64,000 nt of DNA from JAAZKA01 sp034926225 (GCA_034926225.1 JAYFRF010000004.1:62001-126000); one strand, 5' to 3'; counted from the stretch's first letter, positions 27,143-35,150 are shown. A program made the numbers and translations. Notes: generated from the letters alone by a model not told the origin.

Positions 27143-27613
27143 TTACTCAATTTCGAGTATTTTAAACTTGAGCTTCCCCTCGGGCGCGTCGACGACGGCG
27201 ATTTCGCCGACCTTTTTACCCATCAGCGCACGGCCGAAGGGGGATTCGTCGGAAACGAGGCCCAAGGCAGGGTTTGCTTCCTGGGAGCCGACGAGGGTGT
27301 AGGAATCCTCCTCGTCTTCATCGATGTCGAGCACGCGGACCTTAGACGCGTGGGCGACGGTATCGGTGGAGTCGGATTCTTCGCTGATGAGAACGTAGTT
27401 TTGGAGGATATCCTCGATTTCGGCGATACGGGAGTATAGCTTCCCCTGTTCGTTTTTCGCTTCGTCATATTCGGAGTTCTCCGAGAGGTCGCCAAACGAG
27501 CGGGCTTCCTTGATCAGATCGGCGACTTCTTTTTCGCGGACGGTTTTCAAATATTCAAGCTCGGACTGCATCTGTTCGAGACGGGTAGGCGTCAATTTAA
27601 ACTGCTTTTTCAT
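27143..27613 (-). CDS. greA: Transcription elongation factor GreA
   Basis: GreA inserts into the RNA polymerase secondary channel and stimulates cleavage of backtracked RNA. The 156-residue protein has the N-terminal coiled coil with the acidic tip region (DLSENSEYDEAKNEQGKL) and the C-terminal FKBP-like domain (NPALGLVSDESPFGRALMGKKVGE). An in-frame ATG three codons earlier overlaps the AGGAG site, so 27613 is the start. It is the first gene of the long minus-strand array. Confidence 0.97.
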   Translation of the reverse strand: MKKQFKLTPTRLEQMQSELEYLKTVREKEVADLIKEARSFGDLSENSEYDEAKNEQGKLYSRIAEIEDILQNYVLISEESDSTDTVAHASKVRVLDIDEDEEDSYTLVGSQEANPALGLVSDESPFGRALMGKKVGEIAVVDAPEGKLKFKILEIE

Positions 27614-27627
27614 GGTAAACATCTCCT
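27614..27627 (-). promoter_or_regulatory. Ribosome-binding site that decides the greA start
   Basis: AGGAG at 27627-27623 lies nine bases before ATG 27613. The alternative ATG at 27622 directly abuts it and would have no spacer. Confidence 0.75.
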
Positions 27628-27653
27628 ACATGATTAGATCGTTATAAGATAGT

Positions 27654-27682
27654 ATTATATTGCAGGGGTTTGGATATGTCAA
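27654..27682 (-). promoter_or_regulatory. Consensus promoter of the greA-lysS array
   Basis: On the minus strand TTGACA (27682-27677), a 17-base spacer and TATAAT (27659-27654) match the vegetative consensus perfectly. The leader is about 35 bases. This is likely the main promoter for the housekeeping genes down to rnc. Confidence 0.9.
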
Positions 27683-27739
27683 GGATAAAAAGTGAGAAAA
27701 AGATTTCTGAATTGTAAACAGGATCGAAAAAACACATAC

Positions 27740-27768
27740 TTGACAAGCGGAATAAAATATGGGAAAAT
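27740..27768 (+). promoter_or_regulatory. Candidate promoter of the Lrp/AsnC gene
   Basis: TTGACA at 27740-27745 is followed after 17 bases by GAAAAT, a weak -10 box with four of six matches, in an AT-rich stretch. It lies about 55 bases before the proposed GTG start and diverges from the greA promoter, with the two -35 boxes about 57 bases apart. Confidence 0.5.
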
Positions 27769-27823
27769 AGCATTGAATCAAGTTTTCTTTGAAAATGGCA
27801 GCGGAGAATGGGAGAAGGCTATC

Positions 27824-28285
27824 GTGGACAGGATTGATTTGGAAATCTTGAAGCTTTTAAAAGAAAACGCACGTACGAGAGCGTCCGCAATCAGCGCGAA
27901 GGTGAATCTATCCGTATCCGCCGTCATCGAACGCATCCGCCGGCTCGAGGATGGGCATACCGTGCGCGCCTTTACCATCGCCGTCGATCAAAAGCAGCTC
28001 GGGCTTGATTTGACCGCGTTGATGGAGGTCAGTCTCGAGCATCCGAAGTATTTTGACGCGTTCTGCGACATGATACAGGGTAACCCTTATATTGTTGACT
28101 GTTATTATCTGACCGGGGAATTTGATTTTATGCTGAAGATTTACACCGATTCTTCGGACAGTCTCGAGCGCATTCACCGCGATATCAAGAGCATGAAGGG
28201 CGTCCAGTCGACGAAGACGCATTTCGTTTTGAAGACGATCAAAAACGATGTAGCGGTGATCCCGGATACCCTGCCGAAAAAGTGA
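27824..28285 (+). CDS. Lrp/AsnC family transcriptional regulator
   Basis: This 153-residue regulator has an N-terminal winged helix-turn-helix (DRIDLEILKLLKENARTRASAIS, then VNLSVSAVIERIRRLED) and a C-terminal RAM ligand-binding domain (ALMEVSLEHP, YYLTGEFDFMLKIYT). Such proteins bind amino acids or related ligands and form octameric or dimeric discs on DNA. I choose GTG 27824 because it gives the typical MDRIDLEIL start and follows GGAGAAGG. The ATG at 27692 would add 44 residues from the promoter region. It sits directly ahead of the D-glutamate/5-oxoproline gene set and is the obvious candidate regulator of it. Confidence 0.88.
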   Translation: MDRIDLEILKLLKENARTRASAISAKVNLSVSAVIERIRRLEDGHTVRAFTIAVDQKQLGLDLTALMEVSLEHPKYFDAFCDMIQGNPYIVDCYYLTGEFDFMLKIYTDSSDSLERIHRDIKSMKGVQSTKTHFVLKTIKNDVAVIPDTLPKK

Positions 28286-28293
28286 CGACTAAA

Positions 28294-28348
28294 AGCCGTA
28301 TAAATGACTGTAAACGGAAAATTATGCGGACGACAGCCGTGTAAATGA
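28294..28348 (+). repeat. Direct repeat pair upstream of the aminotransferase promoter
   Basis: AGCCGTATAAATGA (28294-28307) recurs as AGCCGTGTAAATGA (28335-28348), 13 of 14 bases identical. The repeats are 41 bases apart, close to four helical turns, so both would face the same side of the DNA. This suits a regulator that wraps DNA, such as an Lrp/AsnC protein. Confidence 0.55.
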
Positions 28349-28358
28349 AAAATATTTG

Positions 28359-28397
28359 AGCGTTTTGAAAAGATCTTGCAAATTTTTTCGAAACGCT
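28359..28397 (+). promoter_or_regulatory. Inverted-repeat operator candidate
   Basis: The left arm AGCGTTTTGAAAA (28359-28371) and the right arm TTTTCGAAACGCT (28385-28397) are complementary at 12 of 13 positions, with a 13-base gap. The right arm fills most of the promoter spacer and the -35 box lies in the gap, so bound protein would block or remodel the promoter. Confidence 0.6.
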
Positions 28398-28404
28398 TTA
28401 TACT
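28376..28404 (+). promoter_or_regulatory. Promoter of the D-glutamate/5-oxoproline gene set
   Basis: TTGCAA (28376-28381), a 17-base spacer and TATACT (28399-28404) form a strong vegetative promoter. The start should lie near 28411, leaving a leader of about 100 bases before the aminotransferase ATG. The leader contains several complementary GGAAG and CTTCC segments that can fold in more than one way. Confidence 0.8.
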
Positions 28405-28509
28405 TGCCGTAGGAAGGCCGTATGCTTCCCGGACCGGAAGTTTGTGCGGAAGACGGAAGCGTATCGCCGCCGCGGATTTGCTACATATTTATTATAGGAG
28501 TGCGACAAT

Positions 28510-29352
28510 ATGGTTAACATTGGTTACTACAATGGACGCGAGGGACTTATCGAGGAAATGATGATCCCGATGAACGACCGCGCCTGTTACTTTGGAGACG
28601 GCGTATACGACGCGACCTGCTGCAAGAATAATGTGATCTACCTGCTCGAGGAGCATCTCGACCGATTCTTCAATAGCGCGGGCCTGCTGCGCATCAACCT
28701 GCCCTTTACGAAGGCCGAGCTTGCTGATATCTTAAACGGCCTTGTCCGCAAGGTCGATGCCGACGAGAAGTTCGTCTACTGGCAGTCTTCCCGCGGGATC
28801 GGGAAGCGGAACCACCTCTTCCCGGCGGATGCGAAGGCGAGCCTGTATATCACCATTACCCCCGCGCCGCTGCCCGACCTCGCAAAGCCAATCAAGCTCA
28901 TCACCATCGAGGATACGCGCTTTCTGCACTGCAATATCAAGACGTTAAACTTGATTCCGTCCGTCATGGCGGCGCAGGCCGCCGACGAAGCGGGCTGCCA
29001 GGAAGCCGTCCTGCATCGCGGCGACCGCGTGACCGAATGCGCGCATTCCAATGTCTCGATCATTAAGAACGGTATGTTCATCACCGCTCCGACCGATCAC
29101 CTCATTCTGCCGGGTATCGCCCGTATGCACCTGATCCGCGCCTGCAAAAATCTCTGTATTCCGGTCGACGAGACGACCTTCACGCTCGACGACCTGCGGA
29201 ATGCGGATGAGATCATCGTCTCCAGTTCTTCGAAGTTCGCGTTGTATGCAAACGAACTGGACGGGAAGCCCGCAGGCGGACGCGCGCCCGCGCTCTTAAA
29301 GGCGATTCAGGACGAGGTTATGCGTGAATTCCACGCCTATGTGGGAGCGTAA
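28510..29352 (+). CDS. D-amino-acid aminotransferase (class IV)
   Basis: This PLP enzyme exchanges the amino group between D-amino acids and 2-oxo acids, for example D-alanine plus 2-oxoglutarate to pyruvate plus D-glutamate. The 280 residues align by eye with Bacillus D-amino-acid aminotransferase. The catalytic lysine is Lys144 in CNIKTLNLI, preceded by EDTRFLH. RGIGKRNHLFP (95-105) matches the RGxxxRxHxFP stretch whose Arg and His hold the substrate carboxylate in the D-specific enzyme. GDGVYDA matches the active-site tyrosine region. An ATAGGAG site fixes the start. As first gene of the set it could feed D-glutamate to the downstream genes. Confidence 0.87.
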   Translation: MVNIGYYNGREGLIEEMMIPMNDRACYFGDGVYDATCCKNNVIYLLEEHLDRFFNSAGLLRINLPFTKAELADILNGLVRKVDADEKFVYWQSSRGIGKRNHLFPADAKASLYITITPAPLPDLAKPIKLITIEDTRFLHCNIKTLNLIPSVMAAQAADEAGCQEAVLHRGDRVTECAHSNVSIIKNGMFITAPTDHLILPGIARMHLIRACKNLCIPVDETTFTLDDLRNADEIIVSSSSKFALYANELDGKPAGGRAPALLKAIQDEVMREFHAYVGA

Positions 29353-29358
29353 AACACC

Positions 29359-30429
29359 ATGACGCAGAAAGAACTGACAACGCTCAACGTTGGGCAGAGT
29401 CTCGACGACCTGATGAACCTCGATCCGCGCGGCTATGGCGTCTGCAAGATCCTGTATCCGGCGGCGCGGGCTTATGCGGGCGGCCCCGTCTGCATGAGAG
29501 CGGCGCGTCTGATGGATGAATCTATCCGGGAAGGATCGTTTGTGTACATCCTGACGGGATTTGTGTTGCTGCCGCATAAGAAGCCCGAGACCGACGGCAT
29601 CTGCGGCGCTTTACAGATGGCACGCGCAGTGGTGGAAGCGTACGGCGCGGTTCCGGTGCTGGTTGTGCCGACGGATTCTGTGTGTGCGGCGTACGCGATG
29701 GCGCCGGTTGTGGGACTGCACGCTTATGATACGATTGAAGAAGCGCGGGAGCTGCCGTTTTCTGTCGCGATCGTAACGTTTACGAAGGATAAGGCCGAAG
29801 CTCCCGCACAAGCGGAGCGGATGCTGAAGATGGGATGGCCGTCGATGGCGATTTCAACGGAGGCACCGGGAGCGAACGCAGCCGGGGAGTACCATAACGC
29901 CGCGGGGCAGAGGATTACCGAGCTGGAAGCAAAGTCCGACATCCTCTGGAACATGCTCCGCGAGCACGGCGTGCCGACGCTCGGTATCGGCGACCTCGGC
30001 AACGAGATCGGCATGGGTACGCTCGGCGATCACATCCGGCGCTTCATTCCGCGTGCGGCGGAGCATGCCTGTGTCTGCGGCTGCGGCGGCGGCCTGACGG
30101 CGGTTTCGACTGCGGACGCCGTGGTAACCGCAACCGTGTCCGATTGGGGCGTCTACGCAGTTTGCGCGGCGCTCGGATTCCTGCATGGCGATATGAATAT
30201 TTCGCCGGAGAGCAATATGGTACGGGAGTGCATTACGGCGGCGTCGCGTTCGGGAATGGTCGATATGACCGGACGCCTGACGCCGGGGGTCGATGGCTTT
30301 GACGTGGAGTTTAACACGCTGCTGGCAACGCTGATGCGCCGTACGGCAGAGTATCCGTGCAAGCTTGCGGCTGGCTGCCGGCGCTGGTTTGACGAAACGA
30401 ACGCATTGGGGTATTTTGAAAAGGATTGA
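29359..30429 (+). CDS. DUF4392 protein (D-glutamate cyclase C-terminal-like)
   Basis: The 356-residue product resembles the DUF4392 family, named for the C-terminal domain of animal D-glutamate cyclase DGLUCY. Visible marks are ILTGFVLLPHKKPETDGICGA, GDLGNEIGMGTLGDHI, the glycine-rich CVCGCGGGLTAVSTAD and SDWGVYAVCAALG. DGLUCY converts D-glutamate to 5-oxo-D-proline and water. Here the domain is a stand-alone protein. It starts 6 bases after the aminotransferase stop and ends 7 bases before pxpB. Assignment to DUF4392 is from remembered sequence patterns; the activity is inferred. Confidence 0.78.
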   Translation: MTQKELTTLNVGQSLDDLMNLDPRGYGVCKILYPAARAYAGGPVCMRAARLMDESIREGSFVYILTGFVLLPHKKPETDGICGALQMARAVVEAYGAVPVLVVPTDSVCAAYAMAPVVGLHAYDTIEEARELPFSVAIVTFTKDKAEAPAQAERMLKMGWPSMAISTEAPGANAAGEYHNAAGQRITELEAKSDILWNMLREHGVPTLGIGDLGNEIGMGTLGDHIRRFIPRAAEHACVCGCGGGLTAVSTADAVVTATVSDWGVYAVCAALGFLHGDMNISPESNMVRECITAASRSGMVDMTGRLTPGVDGFDVEFNTLLATLMRRTAEYPCKLAAGCRRWFDETNALGYFEKD

Positions 30430-30436
30430 TGTGAAA

Positions 30437-31168
30437 ATGAGCGAAATCCGCTTTTTACCGTGCGGCGACCAGGCGCTGACGGTCGAATTCGGGAACGCGA
30501 TCGACGCGGGAATTAATACTCGGGTCTGTGCGCTCGCGCGGTTTCTTGCGGAAGAACGCGTTCCCGGTATCCGCGAAACAGTGCCCACTTTCCGATCCCT
30601 GTTAATCACCTATCATCCCGCGATCTTACCCTATAAAAAGCTCATCCGTACGCTCGAACCGCTGATCGCCCGCGCAAGCGGTACGTCGGCGGGAAAGCGC
30701 CGGGTTATCGAGCTGCCGGTCTGCTACGGCGGACAGTACGGCGAGGATATCTCCGACGTCGCCGCTCATGCGGGAATCTCCATAGACGAGGTGGTACGCC
30801 GCCATTCCGGGACGGAATACCTCATCTATATGCTTGGATTCCTGCCGGGATTCGCCTATCTCGGAGGGCTTGACCCGACGATCGTGACGCCGCGTCTTGC
30901 GAGTCCGCGCACGCGTATCCCGGCGGGTTCCGTCGGCATCGGCGGCGAGCAGACGGGCGTATACCCGCTCGATTCACCCGGCGGCTGGCGCCTGATCGGC
31001 ATGACGCCGGTAAAGCCCTACGACCCAAGCCGAAAAGAGCCGATCTTATATCAAGCGGGCGACTATATCCGTTTTGTGCCGATCGATGAGAAAACCTTCC
31101 TCGACATCCACGCGCAGGTGGAAGCCGACATTTATCAGGTACACATTCGGGAAGGGGGAGCCGTATGA
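30437..31168 (+). CDS. pxpB: 5-oxoprolinase subunit PxpB
   Basis: PxpB, formerly annotated as allophanate hydrolase subunit 1 or KipI, forms with PxpA and PxpC an ATP-dependent enzyme that opens 5-oxoproline to glutamate. The 243-residue product has the typical LPCGDQALTVEFG start, EYLIYMLGFLPGFAYLGGLD and the TRIPAGSVGIGGEQTGVYP block. ATG 30437 is preferred over the frame opening at 30365, which is inside the DUF4392 gene; GTG 30431 is also possible. It overlaps pxpC by 4 bases. Confidence 0.94.
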   Translation: MSEIRFLPCGDQALTVEFGNAIDAGINTRVCALARFLAEERVPGIRETVPTFRSLLITYHPAILPYKKLIRTLEPLIARASGTSAGKRRVIELPVCYGGQYGEDISDVAAHAGISIDEVVRRHSGTEYLIYMLGFLPGFAYLGGLDPTIVTPRLASPRTRIPAGSVGIGGEQTGVYPLDSPGGWRLIGMTPVKPYDPSRKEPILYQAGDYIRFVPIDEKTFLDIHAQVEADIYQVHIREGGAV

Positions 31169-32100
31169 CTATAGTACAGCCGGGGCCTCTTTCGACGGTA
31201 CAGGACTTAGGCCGCGAGGGGTATCAGAGCATGGGATTTTCCGTATCCGGCGCGATGGATACCCGTGCGCTGCGCATTGGTAACCTGATGCTCGGCAATC
31301 CGGAGGGCGCGGCGGCGATTGAGATGACGATGGCCGGGATGACCGTCGAATTTACGTCGGACGCCGTGATCGCGCTGACCGGCGCGGATATGCGGGCGGC
31401 ATTAAACGGAAAACCGATGCCGCGTTATACGGCCGTGTATGTCCGCGGCGGCGATACGCTCAGCAGCGGCGCGGCGGTCAGCGGATGCCGGGGGTATCTG
31501 TGCGTCGCGGGGGGCATCGATGTGCCGGTCGTGATGGGGAGCCGCTCCACGAACTTAAAATGCGGGCTCGGCGGATTCCAAGGACGCAAGCTCGCGGCGG
31601 GGGACTGGGTTCCGTACGCGGCGGCGCTCAAGAACACGGCGGGACGGTGCTATTTGCCGGACGCATATCCCGATACGATCACGCTGCGCGTCGTACGCGG
31701 GCCGCAGGACGATCTGTTCACCGAAAAAGGCGTCGCGGCTTTCTTTGGAGAGACCTATACGGTCACGCCGTCGTCCGACCGTATGGGAACGCGGCTGGAC
31801 GGAACTGCCGTCGAAGCGCGGGAGAAGTCGGATATCATCTCCGACGGCATCGCAGCGGGTTCGGTGCAGATTCCGGCGTCGGGGAAGCCGATCGTGCTCC
31901 TCGCCGACCGGCAGACGACCGGCGGCTATGCGAAAATCGCAACCGTCATTACGGCGGATCTTTATAAATTGGCACAGGCGCGTCCTGGAAACAAGGTTCG
32001 CTTCGAGCAGGTCACTTTGAAGGACGCACAGAAACTATATGCGCGCGCGGAGAAGGAAATTTTGCGTCTCGCGCGGGGGAAAGGATGGAAACACGTATGA
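31165..32100 (+). CDS. pxpC: 5-oxoprolinase subunit PxpC
   Basis: PxpC, formerly allophanate hydrolase subunit 2 or KipA, is the larger partner of PxpB. The 311-residue protein has the standard VQDLGREGYQSMGFSVSGAMD start, CVAGGIDVPVVMGSRST, PSSDRMGTRLDG and ADRQTTGGYAKIATVI near the C-terminus. Start and stop overlap the neighbours by 4 bases each (ATGA), so the genes are translationally coupled. Confidence 0.95.
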   Translation: MTIVQPGPLSTVQDLGREGYQSMGFSVSGAMDTRALRIGNLMLGNPEGAAAIEMTMAGMTVEFTSDAVIALTGADMRAALNGKPMPRYTAVYVRGGDTLSSGAAVSGCRGYLCVAGGIDVPVVMGSRSTNLKCGLGGFQGRKLAAGDWVPYAAALKNTAGRCYLPDAYPDTITLRVVRGPQDDLFTEKGVAAFFGETYTVTPSSDRMGTRLDGTAVEAREKSDIISDGIAAGSVQIPASGKPIVLLADRQTTGGYAKIATVITADLYKLAQARPGNKVRFEQVTLKDAQKLYARAEKEILRLARGKGWKHV

Positions 32101-32882
32101 ATTATGCCAATACAGCCCCTGCCGAAATGCGGCGGATGTTCCGGGAAGGGAAACTTGTCTGTCCGACCTCCGGTATGTGCGCGGGATACGCGCAGGCGAA
32201 TCTTGTCGTACTCCCCAAGGAGGATGCGTTCGATTTTCTGCTTTATACGCAGCGTAACCCCAAGCCCTGCCCGGTGCTGGAGGTGACCGACGCCGGCGCG
32301 CGGACGCTGTCGATCATCGCACCCGGCGCCGACATCGCGACGGATATTCCGAAGTACCGCGTCTATGAGAATGGCATCCTCACGGGCGAGTATACCGATG
32401 TGTCCCGCTTCTGGAGACCCGACTTCGTCAGCTTCCTGATCGGGTGCAGCTTCTCGTTTGAAGCGGCGCTCCTTGAGGCCGGCGTCCCGGTGCGGCATAT
32501 TGAGGAAGGCCGCAACGTGCCGATGTACAACACCAATATCCCCTGCCTGCCGGCGGGCAAGTTCCACGGGAACATGGTGGTATCGATGCGCCCGCTGCCG
32601 CCGGAGAAGGTCGTGCGCGCGGTGACGGTCACCGCGTCGATGCCGCGCGTCCACGGCGCGCCGGTGCATATCGGCGACCCCTCCGTGATCGGCATCGCGG
32701 ATATCGCGAAACCCGACTACGGTGACGCGGTGACGATTCATCCGGGCGAGGTACCGGTATTCTGGCCCTGCGGCGTCACGCCGCAGAATGCGGTCATGGC
32801 GTCAAAGCCCGCTTTTGTCATCACACACGCGCCGGGGCATATGTTCATCAGCGACGTGAAAAATGTGGAGCTAAAGGACTGA
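32097..32882 (+). CDS. DUF1445 family protein (YcsI-like putative hydro-lyase)
   Basis: This 261-residue protein matches the DUF1445/YcsI family: CPTSGMCAGYAQANLVVLP near the start, RPDFVSFLIGCSFSFEAAL in the middle, and FWPCGVTPQNAVM with ITHAPGHMFISD at the end. In Bacillus subtilis ycsI lies among the pxpABC genes, and the N-terminal part of animal D-glutamate cyclase DGLUCY is a DUF1445 domain. Its exact reaction in bacteria is not established. ATG 32097 overlaps the pxpC stop by 4 bases; an in-frame ATG at 32085 is a less likely start. Confidence 0.85.
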   Translation: MNYANTAPAEMRRMFREGKLVCPTSGMCAGYAQANLVVLPKEDAFDFLLYTQRNPKPCPVLEVTDAGARTLSIIAPGADIATDIPKYRVYENGILTGEYTDVSRFWRPDFVSFLIGCSFSFEAALLEAGVPVRHIEEGRNVPMYNTNIPCLPAGKFHGNMVVSMRPLPPEKVVRAVTVTASMPRVHGAPVHIGDPSVIGIADIAKPDYGDAVTIHPGEVPVFWPCGVTPQNAVMASKPAFVITHAPGHMFISDVKNVELKD

Positions 32883-32883
32883 T

Positions 32884-33654
32884 ATGATGAAAAAAGTCGA
32901 TCTAAACTGCGATTTAGGGGAAAGCTTCGGCGCATATACCATCGGACTCGACGAACGGGTCATTCCGCATATTTCATCGGCGAACGTCGCCTGCGGCTAC
33001 CATGGGGGCGATCCGATGGTCATGCGCAGGACCATCGCGCTTGCCAAAAAAAGCAATGTCGCCGTCGGTGCGCATCCGGGTTTCCCCGATCTCATGGGGT
33101 TTGGACGCCGCAATATGACGGTGACGCCTGACGAAGCGTACGGGTATATGCTCTACCAGCTCGGCGCGCTTGCTGCGTTTGCCAAAGCCGCAGGGGTACG
33201 CTTGCAGCATGTCAAGCCGCATGGCGCATTGTATAACATGGCGGGCAAAGACGCAGATCTTGCCGCAGCGATTGCGCAGTCGATTGCCGATTTTGACCCG
33301 ACCCTGATTCTGTTGGGGCTATCCGGCAGCGCCATGCTTGCCGAAGGGGAAAAACGGGGCTTACGCTGTGCAAAAGAGGTCTTTGCCGACCGCGCGTATA
33401 ACGAAGACGGCTCCCTTGTCAACCGAAAGCTGCCTGGTTCCATGATCACGGACGAGGAAGTAGCCATCGCCCGCGTGCTGCGGATGCTTGAGCGAGGCGA
33501 AGTCGAGACGATAACGGGAAAGGTCATCCCGATCGAGGCCGATTCCGTCTGCGTACATGGTGACAACGAACACGCACTGGAGTTTGTGACGAAAATCCGC
33601 GCGGCAATTGAGGCACGCGGCATTGCCGTGGCACCGATGGGCGAGAATCTCTAA
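32884..33654 (+). CDS. pxpA: 5-oxoprolinase subunit PxpA (LamB/YcsF family)
   Basis: PxpA completes the three-part 5-oxoprolinase. The 256 residues contain the family motifs KVDLNCDLGESFG, SSANVACGYHGGDP, GAHPGFPDLMGFGRR, HVKPHGALYNMAG and SVCVHGDNEHAL. The protein begins one base after the DUF1445 stop; a second Met directly follows the first. A terminator at 33666 ends the operon. Confidence 0.95.
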   Translation: MMKKVDLNCDLGESFGAYTIGLDERVIPHISSANVACGYHGGDPMVMRRTIALAKKSNVAVGAHPGFPDLMGFGRRNMTVTPDEAYGYMLYQLGALAAFAKAAGVRLQHVKPHGALYNMAGKDADLAAAIAQSIADFDPTLILLGLSGSAMLAEGEKRGLRCAKEVFADRAYNEDGSLVNRKLPGSMITDEEVAIARVLRMLERGEVETITGKVIPIEADSVCVHGDNEHALEFVTKIRAAIEARGIAVAPMGENL

Positions 33655-33665
33655 ATGAGGCTTGG

Positions 33666-33700
33666 AAAAAGCACCCCATTGTATGATGGGGCGCTTTTTT
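33666..33700 (+). terminator. Terminator after pxpA
   Basis: A stem built from GCACCCCAT and ATGGGGCGC, with one mismatch and a TGTATG-like loop, is flanked by AAAAA before and TTTTTT after. The symmetry lets it also serve the minus-strand MATE gene that ends at 33725. Confidence 0.85.
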
Positions 33701-33724
33701 ACCGTTTTTTTATGGGAGTTGCGG

Positions 33725-35107
33725 TCACGCGGCCTGATCTGAGGCCGTATTGGTAATGTGATGCACGACATTGACCTTCCAGCGCCCTGTAAAGTAGAAA
33801 ACGATAATCAGAATCAGCGCGCCGAGCGACGCGACAGGCCCGCCGAGGCCGACGCCGAATAGACCCCAGTCGAGGACAACGCCGAACAGATAGGATGCCG
33901 GGATGCGGAACAGCAGGGAGGAGAGGATACCGTTTATGAGAGTAAAGGTCGTATGCCCGGAACCCATGTACAAGCCGTTGAAGCAGAAGCAGATCGGGAC
34001 GAGCAGGTAATCGAAGGAGAAGGAACGCATGTAGGAAACGCCGTAGGCGATCATCTCAGGGTCGCGGTCGAAGAGACGGAGGATAAACTCGGGGAAGGCT
34101 TGCGCGACGGCGAAGATAGAGTAGCTGATGACGACGGCGATGACGGTGCCGATGCGCAAGGACTTGACGGCACGGTCCCATTTGCCTGCGCCGATATTCT
34201 GCGCAGACATCGTGGAGATGGCGGCACTCATCGCGAGAGCGGGCATGAGCGCAAAACCGTTGAATTTGCCGACGACGCCGACAGCGGCGCTTGCCGTATA
34301 GCCGCCGATGACATTGACAAGTGTGGTGATGAACATGAAGGAAATGCTGACTACGCCGTTTTGAATGGCGTTCGGAGTGCCGATTTTGAAGATCAGGCCA
34401 AGCTGTTCCTTATAGATGCGGTAGGAACGGAGCTTAAAGTCGAAGATGAACTTGTTGCGGGCGAGATAGGCGACACACAGGAGCATGGATAAGCCCTGAG
34501 AGATGACGGTTGCAATCGCCGCGCCGCGCGCGCCCATATGCATCGGACCGACAAAAACAATGTCAAGGATGATATTCGTAACGCAGGCGATGAGGACGAA
34601 ATAGAAGGGGCGTTTGCTGTCTCCCATACCGCGCAGAATAGCGGAGAGGGCGTTGTAGCCGAAGATAAAGACAATGCCGAGGATGGTGACGAAAAGATAT
34701 TCGGACGCTTCGGCAAAGCTTTCTTCCGGTGTGCGGATTAGGCGCAGCGACGCGTCACGGAAAAAAAGCATCCCAACGGTGCAAAATATGGAGAGAATCA
34801 ACAGTCCGGTGACCAGTGTAGAGATTGTACGGCGCATTTTTTCGCGTTCTCCCGCGCCCAGATACTGCGCTATCAAAACGGTTCCGCCGAGACATAGACC
34901 AAAGACGATGTTTGTAATAATAAAAGTGACCTGTCCGCCGATGTTGACGGCAGACATACTGGCGGTACCGGCGAAATTGCCGACGATGAGCATGTCCGCA
35001 ACGCTATATAGCGATTGGATAATGTTCGAAAGAAGAACGGGGAGAGCAAAGACAATGAGCCTGCGTGCGACGCTGCCTTCGGATAGGTTGTTCTCAAATT
35101 GACTCAT
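33725..35107 (-). CDS. MATE family efflux transporter
   Basis: The 460-residue protein has about 12 membrane segments and the two-fold MATE layout, with LSNIIQSLYSVADMLIVGNFAG near the start. MATE exporters use sodium or proton gradients to expel drugs or metabolites. ATG 35107 (MSQFENNLSEGSVARRL) follows an AAAGGA site; the longer frame to 35179 runs through the promoter. It converges with the pxp operon. The substrate cannot be told. Confidence 0.92.
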   Translation of the reverse strand: MSQFENNLSEGSVARRLIVFALPVLLSNIIQSLYSVADMLIVGNFAGTASMSAVNIGGQVTFIITNIVFGLCLGGTVLIAQYLGAGEREKMRRTISTLVTGLLILSIFCTVGMLFFRDASLRLIRTPEESFAEASEYLFVTILGIVFIFGYNALSAILRGMGDSKRPFYFVLIACVTNIILDIVFVGPMHMGARGAAIATVISQGLSMLLCVAYLARNKFIFDFKLRSYRIYKEQLGLIFKIGTPNAIQNGVVSISFMFITTLVNVIGGYTASAAVGVVGKFNGFALMPALAMSAAISTMSAQNIGAGKWDRAVKSLRIGTVIAVVISYSIFAVAQAFPEFILRLFDRDPEMIAYGVSYMRSFSFDYLLVPICFCFNGLYMGSGHTTFTLINGILSSLLFRIPASYLFGVVLDWGLFGVGLGGPVASLGALILIIVFYFTGRWKVNVVHHITNTASDQAA

Positions 35108-35150
35108 AGTACATCCTTTCTGCAAAATATGACCGTACAAAACGAAACAC

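Noticed and set aside
27692..27823. 44-residue N-terminal extension of the Lrp/AsnC regulator from ATG 27692
   Set aside because: It covers the proposed promoter, and its translation is unlike family N-termini. GTG 27824 gives the normal start.
30437..33654. pxpB/pxpC read as allophanate hydrolase (urea amidolyase) subunits
   Set aside because: No urea carboxylase, biotin carboxyl carrier or urea transport genes are present. The pxpA gene and the DUF1445 gene in the same operon support 5-oxoprolinase.
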